Shown: in pieces, positions 24,169 to 37,314 of the stretch
Layout: each line of letters opens with the position of its first letter
How positions within the stretch are numbered: position 1 is the stretch's first letter
NCBI GenBank assembly: GCA_037952775.1
Contig: JBANAY010000004.1
Span: forward strand, 5,704,001-5,768,000
DNA length: 64,000 nucleotides
DNA from: Clonostachys chloroleuca
Taxonomy: Eukaryota > Ascomycota > Sordariomycetes > Hypocreales > Bionectriaceae
Direction of reading: 5' to 3'
Program-made: the position numbers and the translations under genes
The notes under the pieces: generated by a model
Seen by the model: the letters and a program-made list of their open reading frames with translations, nothing else
Databases searched by the model: none
What the model was told of the DNA's origin: nothing

Positions 24169-26232
24169 ATGAACTGGGATAGTGATAGGGAAGCTGGCGT
24201 TGCGCCCGCACCAGTGGCCGCTCACATCGCACCAACTGGCGCGAGCTACATGAACTTCGCCAGCTCTGACCTCAAGTTTCTCGAGAAGCCTTTCGCCAAG
24301 GAGCCCGGAAGCGAGAGCATCTCCTCCTCGGAAGGCCCCTCGAGAAGGAAGTCCCGAGTCGAGTTCAACAAGGTACGTCACCACTGACATTGAACTTAAG
24401 TATTCATTCAAGATGTTTACTAACGCATGGGTCAATAGAGAGAGGCTGCGACCGCACCAGAGGTTAGCATCATCGTCCCCCGATCCCCATCTTATTCCGT
24501 CGCTCAATTGACTTACACATCTTGCTACTCTAGCTGTTCTACGATCTTTGGTTCGTCGCCAACCTTACAGTGTTCTCCTCGGCCAACCCCATCACTGAAG
24601 AGTCGACTCTGTACATCTTCATCGCATACTTTGTGCTTCTTTGGACAACCTGGTTCGTTACTTCTGTGTACATCGTTCGATTTGGACAGGATGGTATCCT
24701 GGCACGTATGGGCTTTGCTTGCCACTTGGGCTCCCTGGTCGGCTTCACTCTTCTGGGTATTTCATTTGGAAAGGAGAATTTGCTGCCGACCATCATGAGA
24801 ATCACGTGCATCACCATGGCATTCTCACGTCTGCTCCTTGCTACCCAGTACGGAGTTGTTCTCTTCCAGGCCCGCAACTACTCCAAGACCCGAATTCCTG
24901 TCCTCATCACCGTTTTGATTCACTTCGTCCCGGGACTGCTGTATCTCATCATTGGCCTTACCATCAAGTCGAGCACCCCCACTGGTCTGAATGGCTATGT
25001 CTTCGTCATTTGGTGTACCGTCGCTGTGCTTGAGCTGGTTACTGTCCTCGGACAATCTGCCTTGTCCGAGACCCTTAGCTTCGAGGGAACTCACATGCGA
25101 GAGCGCTTCAATGTGTTAACTCTGATCGTTCTTGGAGAGGGTGCCAGTATTCTCACCAAGAACATCACTGTCATTGTGGAGTTCACTTACCTCAAGAACA
25201 TCGTTCCCTACTGGAGTGAGTATACCTCTTCACTTGGATGGTTGGAAGACGCGACTGACAAATGACCGCAGGCTCTGCACTCATCGGAACCGTTTTCTGT
25301 GCCACATCTATTTTGTACTTGTCCTTTGCACTGTACTTCGACTGGATGCACCAGCACAACCACATGAAGCGTGTCCCGCAAGCCATCTGGTCCTTCCTGC
25401 ATCTCCCCTTCCACTGCGTGCTGATTCTCCTCGCTGAGGGCACCGGCCAATGGGGAATCATCTGGCGAGCCAACGAGGCACTCACCGAGATCGGCAACAC
25501 CTTCACCAACAGCCTCCAGACGGCGGCTCAATCTCAGAATATCACGACGGTCGCCAACGCGCTCCAAAACACAACACTGACAATCATGAACCTGTACGGT
25601 ATTGACTCTTCTGCCGACCAGAAGGTGGTTTCAGACGCTATCGACAAATTCAAGGGCCTCCCCAGCACCATTCTGGAAGGCGGCATGAACGCCACCGAGG
25701 AGGCAACGTTCAACAATGCTACCAACACCGTCAGTTTCCTCCTGGAGCGAGTCGTTTACAAATCCTTCAGTATTTCCGTGGGTAAGACAAAGACCCAAGT
25801 CGCGCAAATTCAAAACTCGGATGTGAGGGCATCTGTAGAGGCCATGGCTCGGTCACTTCTTGTGGTAAGTACATCAATGCCCTAAATGGTGTCTTTTGAC
25901 GTTTGGAGTTTCTGTTTTGCTAACGTTGCATGTTTTTGCAGCTCTCCTACCTCTTCATCGCTGCTGGCCTCGTCCTCATCTTCCTGATGATCCTCCATCT
26001 CATCTCCAAGAGAAAGGGATGGACCATCTTCAACATTGCTCGTACCTCAGCCGTCGTGACCATCGGAGTCGGTCTCTGTCTTGTGGCTCTCATCAATACC
26101 AATGAGACCGGCTTAGAAAACTTCACCAATACTCCATGGCAGTTACCCATCATTGTTATCTGCTTCTTCACGGTGCTGGTCATTACCCACCTGCCAACAC
26201 CGCAGGAAATCATGGAGAAGTTCCGAAGGTAG
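24169..26232 (+). CDS. Low temperature requirement A (LtrA)-like polytopic membrane protein
   Basis: Five exons: 24169..24372, 24439..24462, 24534..25215, 25272..25864 and 25942..26232, total 597 aa with all phases consistent. Exon 2 is only 24 nt and codes REAATAPE. It bridges the cytosolic N-terminus (VEFNK) to LFYDLWFVANLTVFSSANP, which matches the LtrA signature F-(Y/F)-D-L-x-F-V near the first membrane helix. Many hydrophobic helices follow (e.g. LYIFIAYFVLLWTTWFVTSV, LITVLIHFVPGLLYLIIGL). The loop at about nt 25490-25760 is hydrophilic with several N-x-S/T sites, and the last helices are at 25942-26200. LtrA-like proteins occur in bacteria and widely in fungi. Their biochemical role is unknown. 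Confidence 0.88.
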
Positions 26233-28323
26233 TCGCCCAGTCGGGCGCTTGTTTCGGAGCCTCTGCAAACGTTTCTTTTTATACCTCTACTTCTATTCTC
26301 TTCTATTCTCTTCAGCAGCAATGGCCACTGCCCATTGCCTGCGAGAGTAACATCCCTAGTCCTGCGTTGGGTCTAGAGGCTAGGTGCGGTGTTACTCGAT
26401 TTCTTTTGAAAATTTAGCGTTTTTTTTTCTTCTTCTTCCCTACTTCTTCATACTTTCTTCTTTTGTTAGGTTTTTCTCTTTTGGGTCGGAATTTAGAAAG
26501 CGAGGATTTTTCACATACCTAGATACGAACATTGATAATGAACAAAAAAACGCGATCACTCGCATACTTTATGAACAATCTTGAACTTTGCCTGAATCGT
26601 AATCCTATTGTCAATGAAATCATGTTACCTATTAAGCTTACTATCACTCTGGAAGAGCTGCCGGGTCGTAAATATGAGATGCAAGCTATATACTACCTGT
26701 CAGACTATAGTCGAAAGCTTTCAAAGTTGTAGAGATTTCTGAATCTATTCTTCCGGGAGGGCGCTCCTAAGTTTCTGGGCAGGCGAACAAGCCCTGAGTT
26801 GTGGGGATTTGTCTAGTGTTGTAGTTGATGGTCTATATGATCACATGGCTTCTAGTTATATGAGAGAGCCTAGATTGGCCAAGCACAAACGCCCTGGACG
26901 TTACCAGTCCGGATACCAGCCTAGTAAGGTATGCGAGGACAAGAGTCGAGGATGGTGTGGCCAAGTGTGACTCGTTGGTTGAACAAAACGTCCTTGAGCA
27001 CTGGGCTACAAGTTTTGGAGCGCAAGTCATGGCGGTAACAGAGCGCGCCATCCTTTTGGTTGAAGCTATCTCCAACCTTGTTACAGGGCTGTATCGTGTT
27101 CTCCTCTTCTTCGAGGATAATCTATAATCTTCTTGATATCAGTAAAGATTCCCCAACATATCGCTCAACCAGCCAGGCTTAGGAGTAGTCAGTCTAGTAG
27201 AGGAGCCCCTATAGCTTGAGTACTAAATCTAATGATCTGAATTTAGGTTGATGGATATTGGAGCTCTGTATTACATGTAGCTGGAGTGAGCATAGAAGCA
27301 CCTAGAATTTGAAGTTTGGTATAGTAAGTAACTGAAATTCGTGCTCAAGGCTAGCTCAAGGATAAGTGATGAAATTGAATACTGCCTAGCTTGCGAAAAG
27401 AACCCCTTTATAATTGAAGGTTACGAAGAACACACTGAGGAGGTTGGAACATTTCCTTGAACCGAAAAGACTCGCTATAGAAGGAAAGACTATCCGTTAA
27501 TAGCACTAGATCGAGTATATGCGACAGACGCTATATACATGTTGATCTCTTATTATATTATCCCGCCATGGAGCACCATCGGAGTTGGCCGTTTTTTGCA
27601 AAGCGAGTAACAGGATACCCTAAATAACGTGAGAGCAGATTTATCAAATTAGAACTGGCACTGAATTCCAAAGTGAAGCTCTTCAGTCTGAAATCGGCAG
27701 AACTTATTGAAACATCTTGCGCCATGAGGCTTGGCGATTTACAGTGTGAGTTCCTCGCAGGGGCAGCAGATGCTATGCTGCAGGGAACTCTGTGGTCAAC
27801 GCGTGAACGTTGACAAGCTCTGGGCATTTCCCGCTTAGACGTTACCTACCAGACTACCAAGACTTCCAACATACGAAGGTCGTCACGGCAAGTGGCGGTA
27901 CGGTGCTTACTCGTAATTCCGTAAGCCCCCTCACTCACTCAGAGCTTACTGCCAACACAGACGACAACGGGGAAAAGAACGCTGACATCACAGCTGCCAG
28001 CGTGGAGGCAGGGAGCTCCAAACCTTGCAGCTCACAGCCCCACGCTCAAACAATGAACGAGGGCAGCATGGGGATATGGCATGGAGCAGGTTTGATGGAC
28101 AGGGGTCGTAGGGATCACCTCGAGTTAATCCATCGCGGCTGGGCAAGGAGAGGCAATAATAAGACGAAGAACAAATTGGTATTCATCTACAAGGCTAGAA
28201 ACAAATCCACGCATGAAGTTGCTTGAATAACGCGACCGCTGGCCTGTCGTCCACACCAAGCCCTGCGCTAGGTAAAGAGAAGAAACAAGCGAAATGGCAG
28301 GAGAGAGGTCCATGTAGGTAATC
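26233..28323. other. 2.1 kb AT-richer intergenic stretch
   Basis: Begins with a pyrimidine-rich 3' flank of the LtrA-like gene (about 26405-26480). 26500-27560 is relatively AT-rich with many stops in all frames. I see no recognisable gene or transposon ends. Confidence 0.5.
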
Positions 28324-28711
28324 TCAGTTGGAGATCTTGGGGTCAACTTTCTTGCTAAAGGGGCGGAACACGGAGCGTCAGTCAGATGAAATGAGTTCAC
28401 CGCAGGAGCCTTGAAAGACTTGATTGCGGGACTTGGGCGGGGAGAGACATACCCAGTGAGCTTCTCGACGGCTGAACGAGCACCATCGGTGATCTTCTCC
28501 TGAGTATCTCTGCTGAGACCGAAGCCGCCCTTCTTGTTGGCAATGCCGAAGGCTGCATCAGGAAATGTCAGTCCATCATCCGGGGAGTATTATGTTGGTA
28601 ATATCAGGTCCGAGATGAGCCGTGCGCACCTTTGTCAACGTAGTCGTCCTGCTGGCCCTCCTTGGCCGGCTTCTGTTTGTTGCCGCCTACTAAATTCTTG
28701 AACATATCCAT
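28324..28711 (-). CDS. Small hypothetical protein, 70 aa, three exons
   Basis: Exons 28711..28630, 28552..28453 and 28354..28324 (minus strand) make a 70-aa hydrophilic protein beginning MDMFKNLVGGNKQKPAKEG and ending KKVDPKISN. Both introns have proper donors and acceptors (GTGCGC..TGCAG, GTATGT..CTGAC..TTTAG), and the frame is kept. It is charged, glycine- and lysine-rich and has no membrane segment or signal peptide. The style resembles small fungal stress- or conidiation-associated proteins, but I cannot name a family. The short final exon of 31 nt is notable. Confidence 0.72.
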
Positions 28712-30251
28712 GATGAGGGGATGTAATTTGATAATGAAATGACGCAGGGGGCAGAAGTGATCTGAGGTCAATGGGCGTGGATCAGGAGAGGGATGATCTG
28801 CTGGCGCGTCGATGAGTGCGTGCTGGCCGTGCTTATATACGTGCTCCATTTACCCAGCCATGGACCCCTCCCCTTCGTTCCAGTCACGCATCACACTGCA
28901 TCCCGCATGTCTGGACCCTTGTTTGAGGGGGAGAGGGGTGGAGGGGAATGAGGCGCAGTCTTCGGTTAGCCGTCGTCTTCCTATCTAGACACACAACTGA
29001 GGTGTCCATTAGAGTTACAAGGCGGGTTAGATATCTAGCTCGATGACATTGCTTAGCTCTAGGCTTCAATAGGCTAGATGAGACCCTTCTTCTGCAGCAC
29101 CAGCTCAGCTCTGTGCGAGCGGCGGTGCAGAGACATATTTGGAGTATCGCCGAGACAGCAGTGCAATCTGCCAGTCGCTGATTGAAATTACTTCGTCCCT
29201 GCAGCTTTGATATAACAGGTAACGCCGATCAGTGATGACGACCGTAAAGGCTGCGCTTTCAAGTTCGAGACTGGACCGTCACCCCAGGCACGTAGGAAGA
29301 TCACATAGCAAGATGGATGGCAGCCAATCGCCCTAATACCGACATTAGCGTTATGAAGGTTATGCCAATTGGAGGCCTGCGACAGAGACAGGATGGGGGA
29401 AATGGTCGCGGCCCCTCCATGGGCCGATTCTTGGAAGCGGCTGTGCAAATTCCTACAGTCGTGCCTCCAAGCCTGACTTTCTTCTTGGCTGGGTGGGGAT
29501 CGCGCCGTGCCGTGCCCAGTCCAGCCCGTTTGAAGCACTGATCATCTGCGACGGACCGTTGGTGAGAGGTATCTTCAGCACGGCTCGGGTGGGCTTTGGG
29601 ACTGCTGGATAGGAAATGCACGCACGCTGCAGGCCGTTTCTTCAAATAGCAATCCTAGGGAGGGCCATGCAAGAAGAAGGGAACTTCTCAGCCTGGCAGG
29701 GTAAAGTCTAATATTGTCCATGTCTATTAAATCAGGGTCATAAGACGTGAGTTGAGTTGTAGATGATAAGCAAGCGCACCTTGCTATACTGCAAAAAGAA
29801 AGAAAAAGACGGATCGGATCGCCTTCTAAGCAGGCAACTCCTATATACAGAGCACAAATCTACTTGGATCGAGCAGAAACATAAACAGGAGAACACTCTC
29901 GTCAGCGCTCAGACGCCGGGCATCTTTCCCGGGCGGTATTTCCAACAATCAAAACGCCAGTCCCAATGCTGTATGTGGGTAGTAGATACCAGTCTCCGCT
30001 GTCATATATCTCGCTGTCATGACATTACTGCAAAAAGACAAACCTCACGCTGTTATTCAAAAAGAAAAGAAAAAGACCATGCCCCAGCCTGGTAACATCT
30101 GCATATCCCCCTTGTTTCTCGATGTATATGATCGAATAATTGTAATGTGGCGTGAAGAAATATATGAATAGATATGCCGCTTTGGGCTCGTAAATGGAGC
30201 TGATTGTTGTTGTCGGTCTCTTGACGAAAAGGAGTCGATATCGAACGATCA
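28712..30251. other. 1.5 kb intergenic
   Basis: Promoter of the 70-aa protein gene, then the 3' flank of the MARVEL-like gene. Open frames at 29188-29645 overlap one another on both strands and look like chance frames. Confidence 0.5.
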
Positions 30252-30988
30252 TCACGAATTGACAAAGACCTGGTAGGCCATGATCATGATCCACAAGAGA
30301 AAAACGGTGCCTATCAGGCCCATCGCAAAGACGAGTCGCCAGGATTCGCCTATTTTGGAGAAAGGAACAGTTAGCCTACGGATCAACGACAGGAGACTTC
30401 CCAAAAAGATCCACGGATCCCGACTTACAAATATTCTTCTGTTGCAAGTATGCCAGCACCTCCATCGTCTGGCCCTTGGGGTTGTGGCTGAACACCTGGT
30501 TATTGCAGGTGCTGGATATAGACCCCGTCGGCCCAAATAACTCAATCGAGATAATGATGAGCCCCGTGAGCCATAGTACAAATAGGATGAAGGCGCCTAT
30601 CATCACGATCGCGGGTAGGAGTCGACGCTCGGCAATCAGCCAGAACAGGCCGGCGATAAAGATGATCGAGAGACAACTGACGGTCATGAAATAAGGGAAG
30701 TACCTGCAAAGCGTTCCGAGATGCGGACATTAGCAATGAAACAGACGGAGGAAGATCAGAAGGGGGGAAAGCAGCTGGATCATACCATGGTATCGGTAAC
30801 AACAGCTGGTGCTGTGTCTGAACAAAAGCCGAGAAAACACCCAGGATGGCCGTCGAGGCAAGCAGCATAACAAAGATCCAGAAGTTGAGCTGGATCGGTG
30901 GCCAATTGTACGTTCGTATCCGGCTGGCGGCGACCCTGCTCCTGCTCCGTGTGTAGAGCGAGCTGCTCATGTATGATGTAGCTGCCAT
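30252..30988 (-). CDS. MARVEL-like tetraspan membrane protein
   Basis: Exons 30988..30786, 30703..30429 and 30349..30252 (minus) give 191 aa, with both splice junctions restoring frame (TG|G for Trp, T|GC for Cys). Four membrane helices are visible: FWIFVMLLASTAILGVFSAF, FMTVSCLSIIFIAGLFWLI, IVMIGAFILFVLWLTGLII and VFAMGLIGTVFLLWIMIMAY. A loop with cysteines (SSTCNNQ) sits between helices 3 and 4. This topology and size fit fungal MARVEL-domain proteins, which are thought to work in membrane apposition or cargo sorting. The family call rests on topology rather than a sharp motif. Confidence 0.78.
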
Positions 30989-32822
30989 CTTGAGCGACGT
31001 GCAACAGCCGAATGGTATCCAAAATGCCTAGTCGAGGTGCTAGCTGGAGCTTCGCGCCCTGCACTGCGGTGCGCTTCGACCTTGTGCAAGGTCAGATCGT
31101 TCGGCGCACAGCCGTCGGCCAGCCCAAGCTTGCCACAGCAAGATGTATCTTCCGCAACCGCAAAATAGACAGCTCAAGGAACCATCCGAGCTAGGGTGGC
31201 CCCCGTCTTTGAAGAAAGCTAGCTGTATTCTGGGGACGTTTCGGTTCGAAGGGGTGGTCGAGATGAGGCAATTGCCAGGCAGGGTGAACAGGTGACGGAT
31301 AGCTAGACTCAACGCAGTATGTTGGGCTGGGTTTCGACTCGATGGGTGTTTTTTTTTCGTCGTGGGCGCCCAGATCGTGCCTAAAGAGATGCGAGGCTGC
31401 CACGTCGATCTTGCAGACAATCAATCAGAAGGTGTACTAGCTCGGAGACCCCCGCTCGTTCGCTGGTTCGTTCGATTCCGTTTGCTCTTGTTTGTCAGGG
31501 CGGGGGAACAACGGGCTCGGAGGCAGTGTGATGTCAAAGCACCAAGCGGCTCGGGCAGGATGATGGGGGTTCGTCGGGTTGGTGGGGATGTTTTTTGAGT
31601 TTGTTGGTGGTGTGCTCTAGTAGTGATGGAGGTATTCGGACATTGAGACTGGCCAAAAAGGCGTGGGCAGCTGGTTGCTGTGCTGTTGCCCAGGTGTTTT
31701 CGTCGGGTGTTTTCAGCAGGGCGGGATGGATGAGGTAGACCCAGCTCAGTGCTCTCCCTGGGCCTACCCGGCGCTGGGCAGCGGGTTAGTGGGTGCGGGT
31801 TGGGCTTCTCCCGCTACCCTGTATTCTATCTCGCTTCCCGTTGGCTGGCCTGGTTGCTGTGCACCCAGAACCCAACGAGGGAGCTGCACTACAGCAAGAT
31901 GTGATGCAGTGATGCCTCACGAGATTATACCGCCCATTTCCCGCTCAGCAGTGTCTTGGCGGGAAAAAAAAAAAAGGCGGCAGAGAGAAGGTGAAGAAAA
32001 AAAAATTGAAATGCCAATGAGCCGATCTCGGCCAAAACCTCGGGTTCTGATTCACGCGGAACGGGCCAAGCCTTACCACAATTCGTCCCAGTTCGCTCTC
32101 CAGGCCACTGTAAGCGAGCAGAGAGAATACAACACGTAACCTTGCAGGAACCCGCATGGTATGTAAAATGACGACGGCGCGAGCTCGACCCCCTGCGTTT
32201 AATGGAAGCCTTCCAGATGATACCACCCTGTCTCCCTGGAGCCCATCTCCAGTTCCATTCTGATGGTCATGAGCGGTGGAGTCTGCAGCGGTGAGAGGCC
32301 AGTCGACCTGTTTCCTACATAACCTATGCACATCTAGGTCTAAGCACGATGCATAACTGGGAGGGAAAGGTCATCCCCCCTTGTTTGGCGATCGGCCAGT
32401 AGCTTGAGGGCCTGATCCTGGTCCTGGAGATGGACGGATCCGAGACCCACCATTCACCCGGCTCACGGATGTTCAAGAAGCTTCATCCCAGACGTAGGCC
32501 CGTGGTTGTAATCGATCAGCTTGGTCAAAACGCATGGTCATCGGTCATGGCCTATGGGTGTTCATTTCGCCTGCAAGTATCAACACCGCCTCATTATAAT
32601 TCTGCCAGGGCAATTTCTCTTGGGATCGAGGAACACGGTCGATCGTCACAGAGCTCCCTGCCTCTCCCATGTGGCTGTCAATTCTTTTAATTACTATCTT
32701 GTTTCCTCCGGAAGCATTTTCTGTGCCTAGTCATGTGCGCCGTGCCAAGTGGTGAAAGGCTGGTATCTAATGAAATACAGTAAAACACACTTCATCGTTT
32801 CCGCAGACAGTCATCTATCTCC
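30989..32822. other. 1.8 kb intergenic
   Basis: No gene recognised. Holds homopolymer A-runs near 31964-32005 and a T-run near 31348. Confidence 0.5.
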
Positions 32823-34013
32823 TCACAGAAGCGACTCTCCCAGTGCACAGCGCACCAGCGACGAGCCGGCTCTGATGGTCTCCTGCTTGCCCTTCTCGTC
32901 CGAGGCTAGGTACGGGTTCACCTCGACCAGGTCCACGGCGATGAGGTTGCCCGTCTCGTGGACGCTCTCGCAGATGTAGTCTCCCTCGCGCAGTGTCAGG
33001 CCGCCGCGGACGGGAGTTCCAGTGCTGGGGGCCCATTGGGGGTCCAGGGCGTCGACGTCGAACGACAGATGGATGGGGGTATCGGCACCAATGTGGGCCA
33101 GGGCCATCTCTACAACTCGTCCGATACCGTGTCTAATTCAGGTCAGTCTGGGCAAGCTTCTTAGGGGGAAGAGAGTAACAAAAAACGCACCTGTCAATAT
33201 CGAACATGCTGAACGCCTTGATGCCATACTCGCGCAGGATGCGCTTCTCGCCAGCGTCAACATCGCGCAGGCCAATGTAGACCAGCTTCCTGTGGTTCAG
33301 GAGCATGTCCTCCTTGAGCCAGCCAAAGTACTCCTCGCGCCCCTCCTTAGCGATGCCAGTCAGGAAAGCCACGGGCATGCCGTGGATGTTGCCGCTGTCA
33401 CTCGACTCGGGCGTGTTGATGTCCGAGTGCGCATCAACCCAGATGACGCCAATCTCGCGACCTAGGCGCTCCCGGGTGGCCTTGGCGGTTCCTGCGATGG
33501 TGCCGATGGCGATGCTGTGGTCACCGCCCAGCGTCAGAGCGATGCGACCTTGCACAGAGTGCTCGTAGGTCTGCTGGGCGATGCGGCGTGTGACGGCCGA
33601 GGCCGCAAGCGGGTTCTTCATGTTGCGGAACGGTGGGTCCGCATTCTCACTCTGGGGCAGGAGCTCGCGGTACAGGTTCACCTTGTCGTCGCCAAAGAGC
33701 TTGTAGCCGAGATCCTGGCTCAGCTGGGTGAGGAGGCCGGAGTCGATCAGGACCTGCGGGCCATCATCGACACCAACCTTGGGCTAGAAAATCGAAAGAA
33801 ACATGTTAGCGCGGGCTGGACTCGTGTCATGCACGGGCCCGGCTGAAAACCAGGACCCTGGGAGGGAAAAGGTGTGGGAGGCATGGCGAAATCTATCGAC
33901 ATGCGTGAGGGTGTGTGGGTGTGACGTACCTGGCCACCTGAAAAACCGACAGCAACGACACCCACTTCATCTTGCTTGGGGAGATAGCGCTGGTTGATTG
34001 GGCTTGTCGTCAT
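32823..34013 (-). CDS. Arginase
   Basis: Exons 34013..33930, 33783..33191 and 33132..32823 (minus) make 328 aa, the usual arginase length. Manganese and active-site motifs are complete: GGDHSIAIGT, WVDAHSDINTP, HGMPVAF and SFDVDALDP, followed by the GGL(T)LREG and DLVEVNPYLA segments. The N-terminal strand VGVVAVGFSGGQ is joined to PKVGVDDGP over a 146-nt intron. The enzyme hydrolyses L-arginine to ornithine and urea and starts arginine use as nitrogen source (agaA/CAR1 in other fungi). In fungi it is typically arginine-induced. A thrice-repeated motif lies about 520-615 bp upstream of the ATG. The next gene downstream on the same strand is the MARVEL-like gene. Confidence 0.95.
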
Positions 34014-34531
34014 TTTGTGGGAGTGTGTGTGTGCAGCAGCACGTGTCCGATTTAAGATTTTTTATGAAGGAAAGAAAAATGAGTCGACGAGTTGATTGCT
34101 TGACAGCAGAATCAATGTAGGTATTGGTGGACTGGAGCTTGTTTGGATTGGGTGGAGATAGAGCTACAGCCTTGTCAACGGTAGCGGATATGGAATACTC
34201 CAAGGACGGATGCGGAGGAAGTGGGCGCAGGAAAGCGGATGAGCTTGAGCTTGGGAGATGAGAGAGAAGGGAGGGAAGAGCTCCTTGATTTGAGACATCA
34301 GAGGTTGTTTATAAATCTATTCAGCGGCGACAAAGGACAGAGCGAGTCAGCTGCCAGGTCGCAGACACTTGCCATTAGCGAAAAAAACCACCATCGCAAG
34401 AGGAGCCATCTGACTGTGCCTTCGCTTCTGTTTGGCCGCGGGCGGGGCGAAGCCACCGGAAAGCAAATGAGAACGCACGCAGGCTGGTGATTTGTCCATA
34501 GTTGGCTGCGTTCCGTCGACGTTATGTATTC

Positions 34532-34627
34532 ACCTTCACTTAGAGGAAATGGTGCGGCCCACCTTCACTTAGGGGTTTAGCGGTTGCGATAAGCCTGCTC
34601 GAGATGCAAGTTACCTTCACTTAGGGG
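34532..34627 (+). promoter_or_regulatory. Three copies of ACCTTCACTTAGGGG upstream of arginase
   Basis: Copies at 34532-34546 (one mismatch: AGAGG), 34561-34575 and 34613-34627 (both perfect), all in the same orientation and spaced 29 and 52 bp. They lie 519-614 bp upstream of the arginase ATG. The motif contains TTAGGG. It may be a transcription-factor binding site, which is inference from repetition and position only. Confidence 0.5.
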
Positions 34628-37314
34628 TATAGTAGGCGAAGCCGATTATGCCTCAGAGTCGAGACACACACGAGGTGCTGCAGCATCTTACGTAGTCGAA
34701 ACCATATGTCCAAGGCAACGGATGGGGCTGCGATGGTTATGACCCTGCACGATATATCGATGGTATAGCTCAGCACTCCGCTGGGCCGATATTTGTTGTG
34801 TTTTCCCATAGCCCTGCTTAAGATGGACGCAAAGAGACAACAATTATGAGGCGGGCCACTCACGCTGCCTGGTTGATATGCAGCCTGCTGGTTTGCAGGC
34901 ACTGAGAGTGGTGAGGCTGGCGATGGCGAACAAACCTCATTGTGTCCCAAGGCTGAATGGTTGTGGTGAGAAGTGGTCGGTCACATGAGGCCTGGACGAA
35001 CGAGGATTAATTGTCTCGAGTCGGGAATCTGGCCTGGCCCAAGCGGCAGGCAATTGGGGCCTAGCCAGTGATTGGCCCACTTGTGGATGGCTTGCGCCGA
35101 GTCCTGTCCCCAGGAATGCTCAAAGAGCGGTGGTGTGCCAGAAACTCGTCGGTTCAGCTGGGCTGAGCCGCCATTCTCGGCTCTTCGCCTTGCGCTACCG
35201 ATAGAGAGCGGCTTTATCAGTGAAAGAACCGCCAACTCCGAGGCCATGCTGCGAAATACGAGTACTGATAGCCGCCACAAGCTTCAGTAGCACCACGACT
35301 GATTATCTCATATCTGTCATGTCTGGCTTAGTTTCGAGACTCGAGCCAATCACCCGCCTCGATCTCAGTGTCAGGTGCTTTCGCTGAGTAACTTTAGTGG
35401 AGTATATCATTGGTCAAATCATCCGTAGTGGCCATCAGATTGCGATAACGATGCATGTGATAAGATAAGCGGAAGGATGGTGGTGCTCAGTAAGATGACG
35501 TTGCTCCAAGAAGGCACGTAGGGCTCAGCGAAATGATTGGTGTTCATGTTTACTGATTTTTATAATCCCATGGAGAATACGCATTCCTGGCGGATACGCA
35601 TTCCCTGACATGAGCTGAGAAATGGTTGTGCTGGTTCTGTCAACTGCCTGCCCCCGGATGCACATGGTTGGTATGTTTGCCACTTTGGCGAGAATTAGCG
35701 AACAGTGTCTTGCACATTCGTCCGGGGCCCCCGCGGCTTCATGTGCGCGGGCTCGTCATTTGGAATGTGGAGTGAGCACAGGTGACGTTGTGAGCGGCCG
35801 TATTAGCAAACAAAACAGAAGGATCAATTTCAAAATCAAGCTCGTACATGAAGCTGGAAAAGCGGCACAGAAGAGCATTGCAAATTACCGCCGATCCCCA
35901 ATCTCCATCACATGATGCAGGTCGCTTGCATGCTGCAGAAGAAGCGGCAGATATTGCGATTATCACCAACATATCACATCTCATCTGTCCTCGCCATGAT
36001 GTGCTTATGTTCGTGGCCCCCATGCTGATTGGGATTGGCAGCCATTACCTAACCAAGCTCCCTGTTCTATCTCCGGGTCTGACTAAAGCAGCCAACTGGA
36101 CTTTTGATGTCACACCCTATTAATGCATGAGCATGGGATAGTACATACTGTATGAGATTCCTGAGACGCAATGGGTAGCACCCGTCGCACAGACAATAGC
36201 AGTACAACAGGGAGACTGCCGGAACAGGCATAAACGATCGTCTTCTTCAACAGGCCCAACCGCCAAACACGTTAACGGGGTCGTCTGGTTAAATGCCGTG
36301 CAGAGCCAATGGGAAGGAGGCGCCCCTGGATACCCGCGCATACCAGATGAGCCAAGCTTTCTCATCGAGCGCGCTAAGAGAAGAAGCCAGAATGCTTCTC
36401 GTCCAGAGGCCGGTCTCTCCAGCAGAGTTGGGGAACCGTTCTCTGGCCCTCATCATGAATTCAGAGAGGGATTGGCGGATTGCAGATTGCCTGCCCCGCC
36501 CGTCATGTACCATGCCTGGACCCTCTCCACACAAACCCACAAGACTCTGGATGTCTTGGGGGTGATGGCCACGGCTTTTTGCAGAAATAATGTACATACT
36601 GTGCGTATACTCCGGAGGAGAACCCACGCATTAATTCTTCAGATCCCCACTCTTCCAGGTGAAAGACACTGGCCACCGCTAGAATTGAAATTGGATGCCA
36701 CAACGCAGGGAGGTTGATGTTCGTTATGCGCTCCTGCTCTTGTCACAGGTGTGTTTTGCCTTGTCTCTCACATTCTTATTCTGTCCCGGCGGCTGTTTTG
36801 GGATGCAGTATCAGATTGCGATAAGCACCCGAGACCTGACGCCGGCCGGCTATCCGCTGAGCAGGGCGCCTCCGTTAATTACAGGTACCTGGGGGTCAGA
36901 AGCCAAGATTGAAGGAGAGCCAGGATGAGGCTCGCACAATCGACCCGAGGTAGGCACCATAATACAACAGAGCCACGCCATATTGCGCGTAGCGTAGCTT
37001 GTAATATGGCACTCTTATATGATGCAGAATAATCGCGAGCTGCTGACTACAGGCACTAAGCCTCCCCACGAACTGCCTCTGCCAGAATAGGGGTCAGCCA
37101 GGTACTGGGCCGCAATGCTACCATGTAGCGGTACCTGGTAGATCGACATTGGCCAACGGGCTAAATAAAGCAGGCTAGAGGACAGCCGCCAGGGAAAGCC
37201 ACGCAATCACCGTAGCACTAGTAGGGAATTTGCAACGGGATTTGTTGCACTGTGGCGGTACTTGTAGGTGGGTTTGGTGGCAGGTAGGTGTTGCCGGGGG
37301 ACAGGCACGGGGCA

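Noticed and set aside
26500..27560. Possible RIP-degraded transposon in the AT-richer stretch
   Set aside because: Only base composition suggests it. No terminal repeats or protein remnants could be pointed to.
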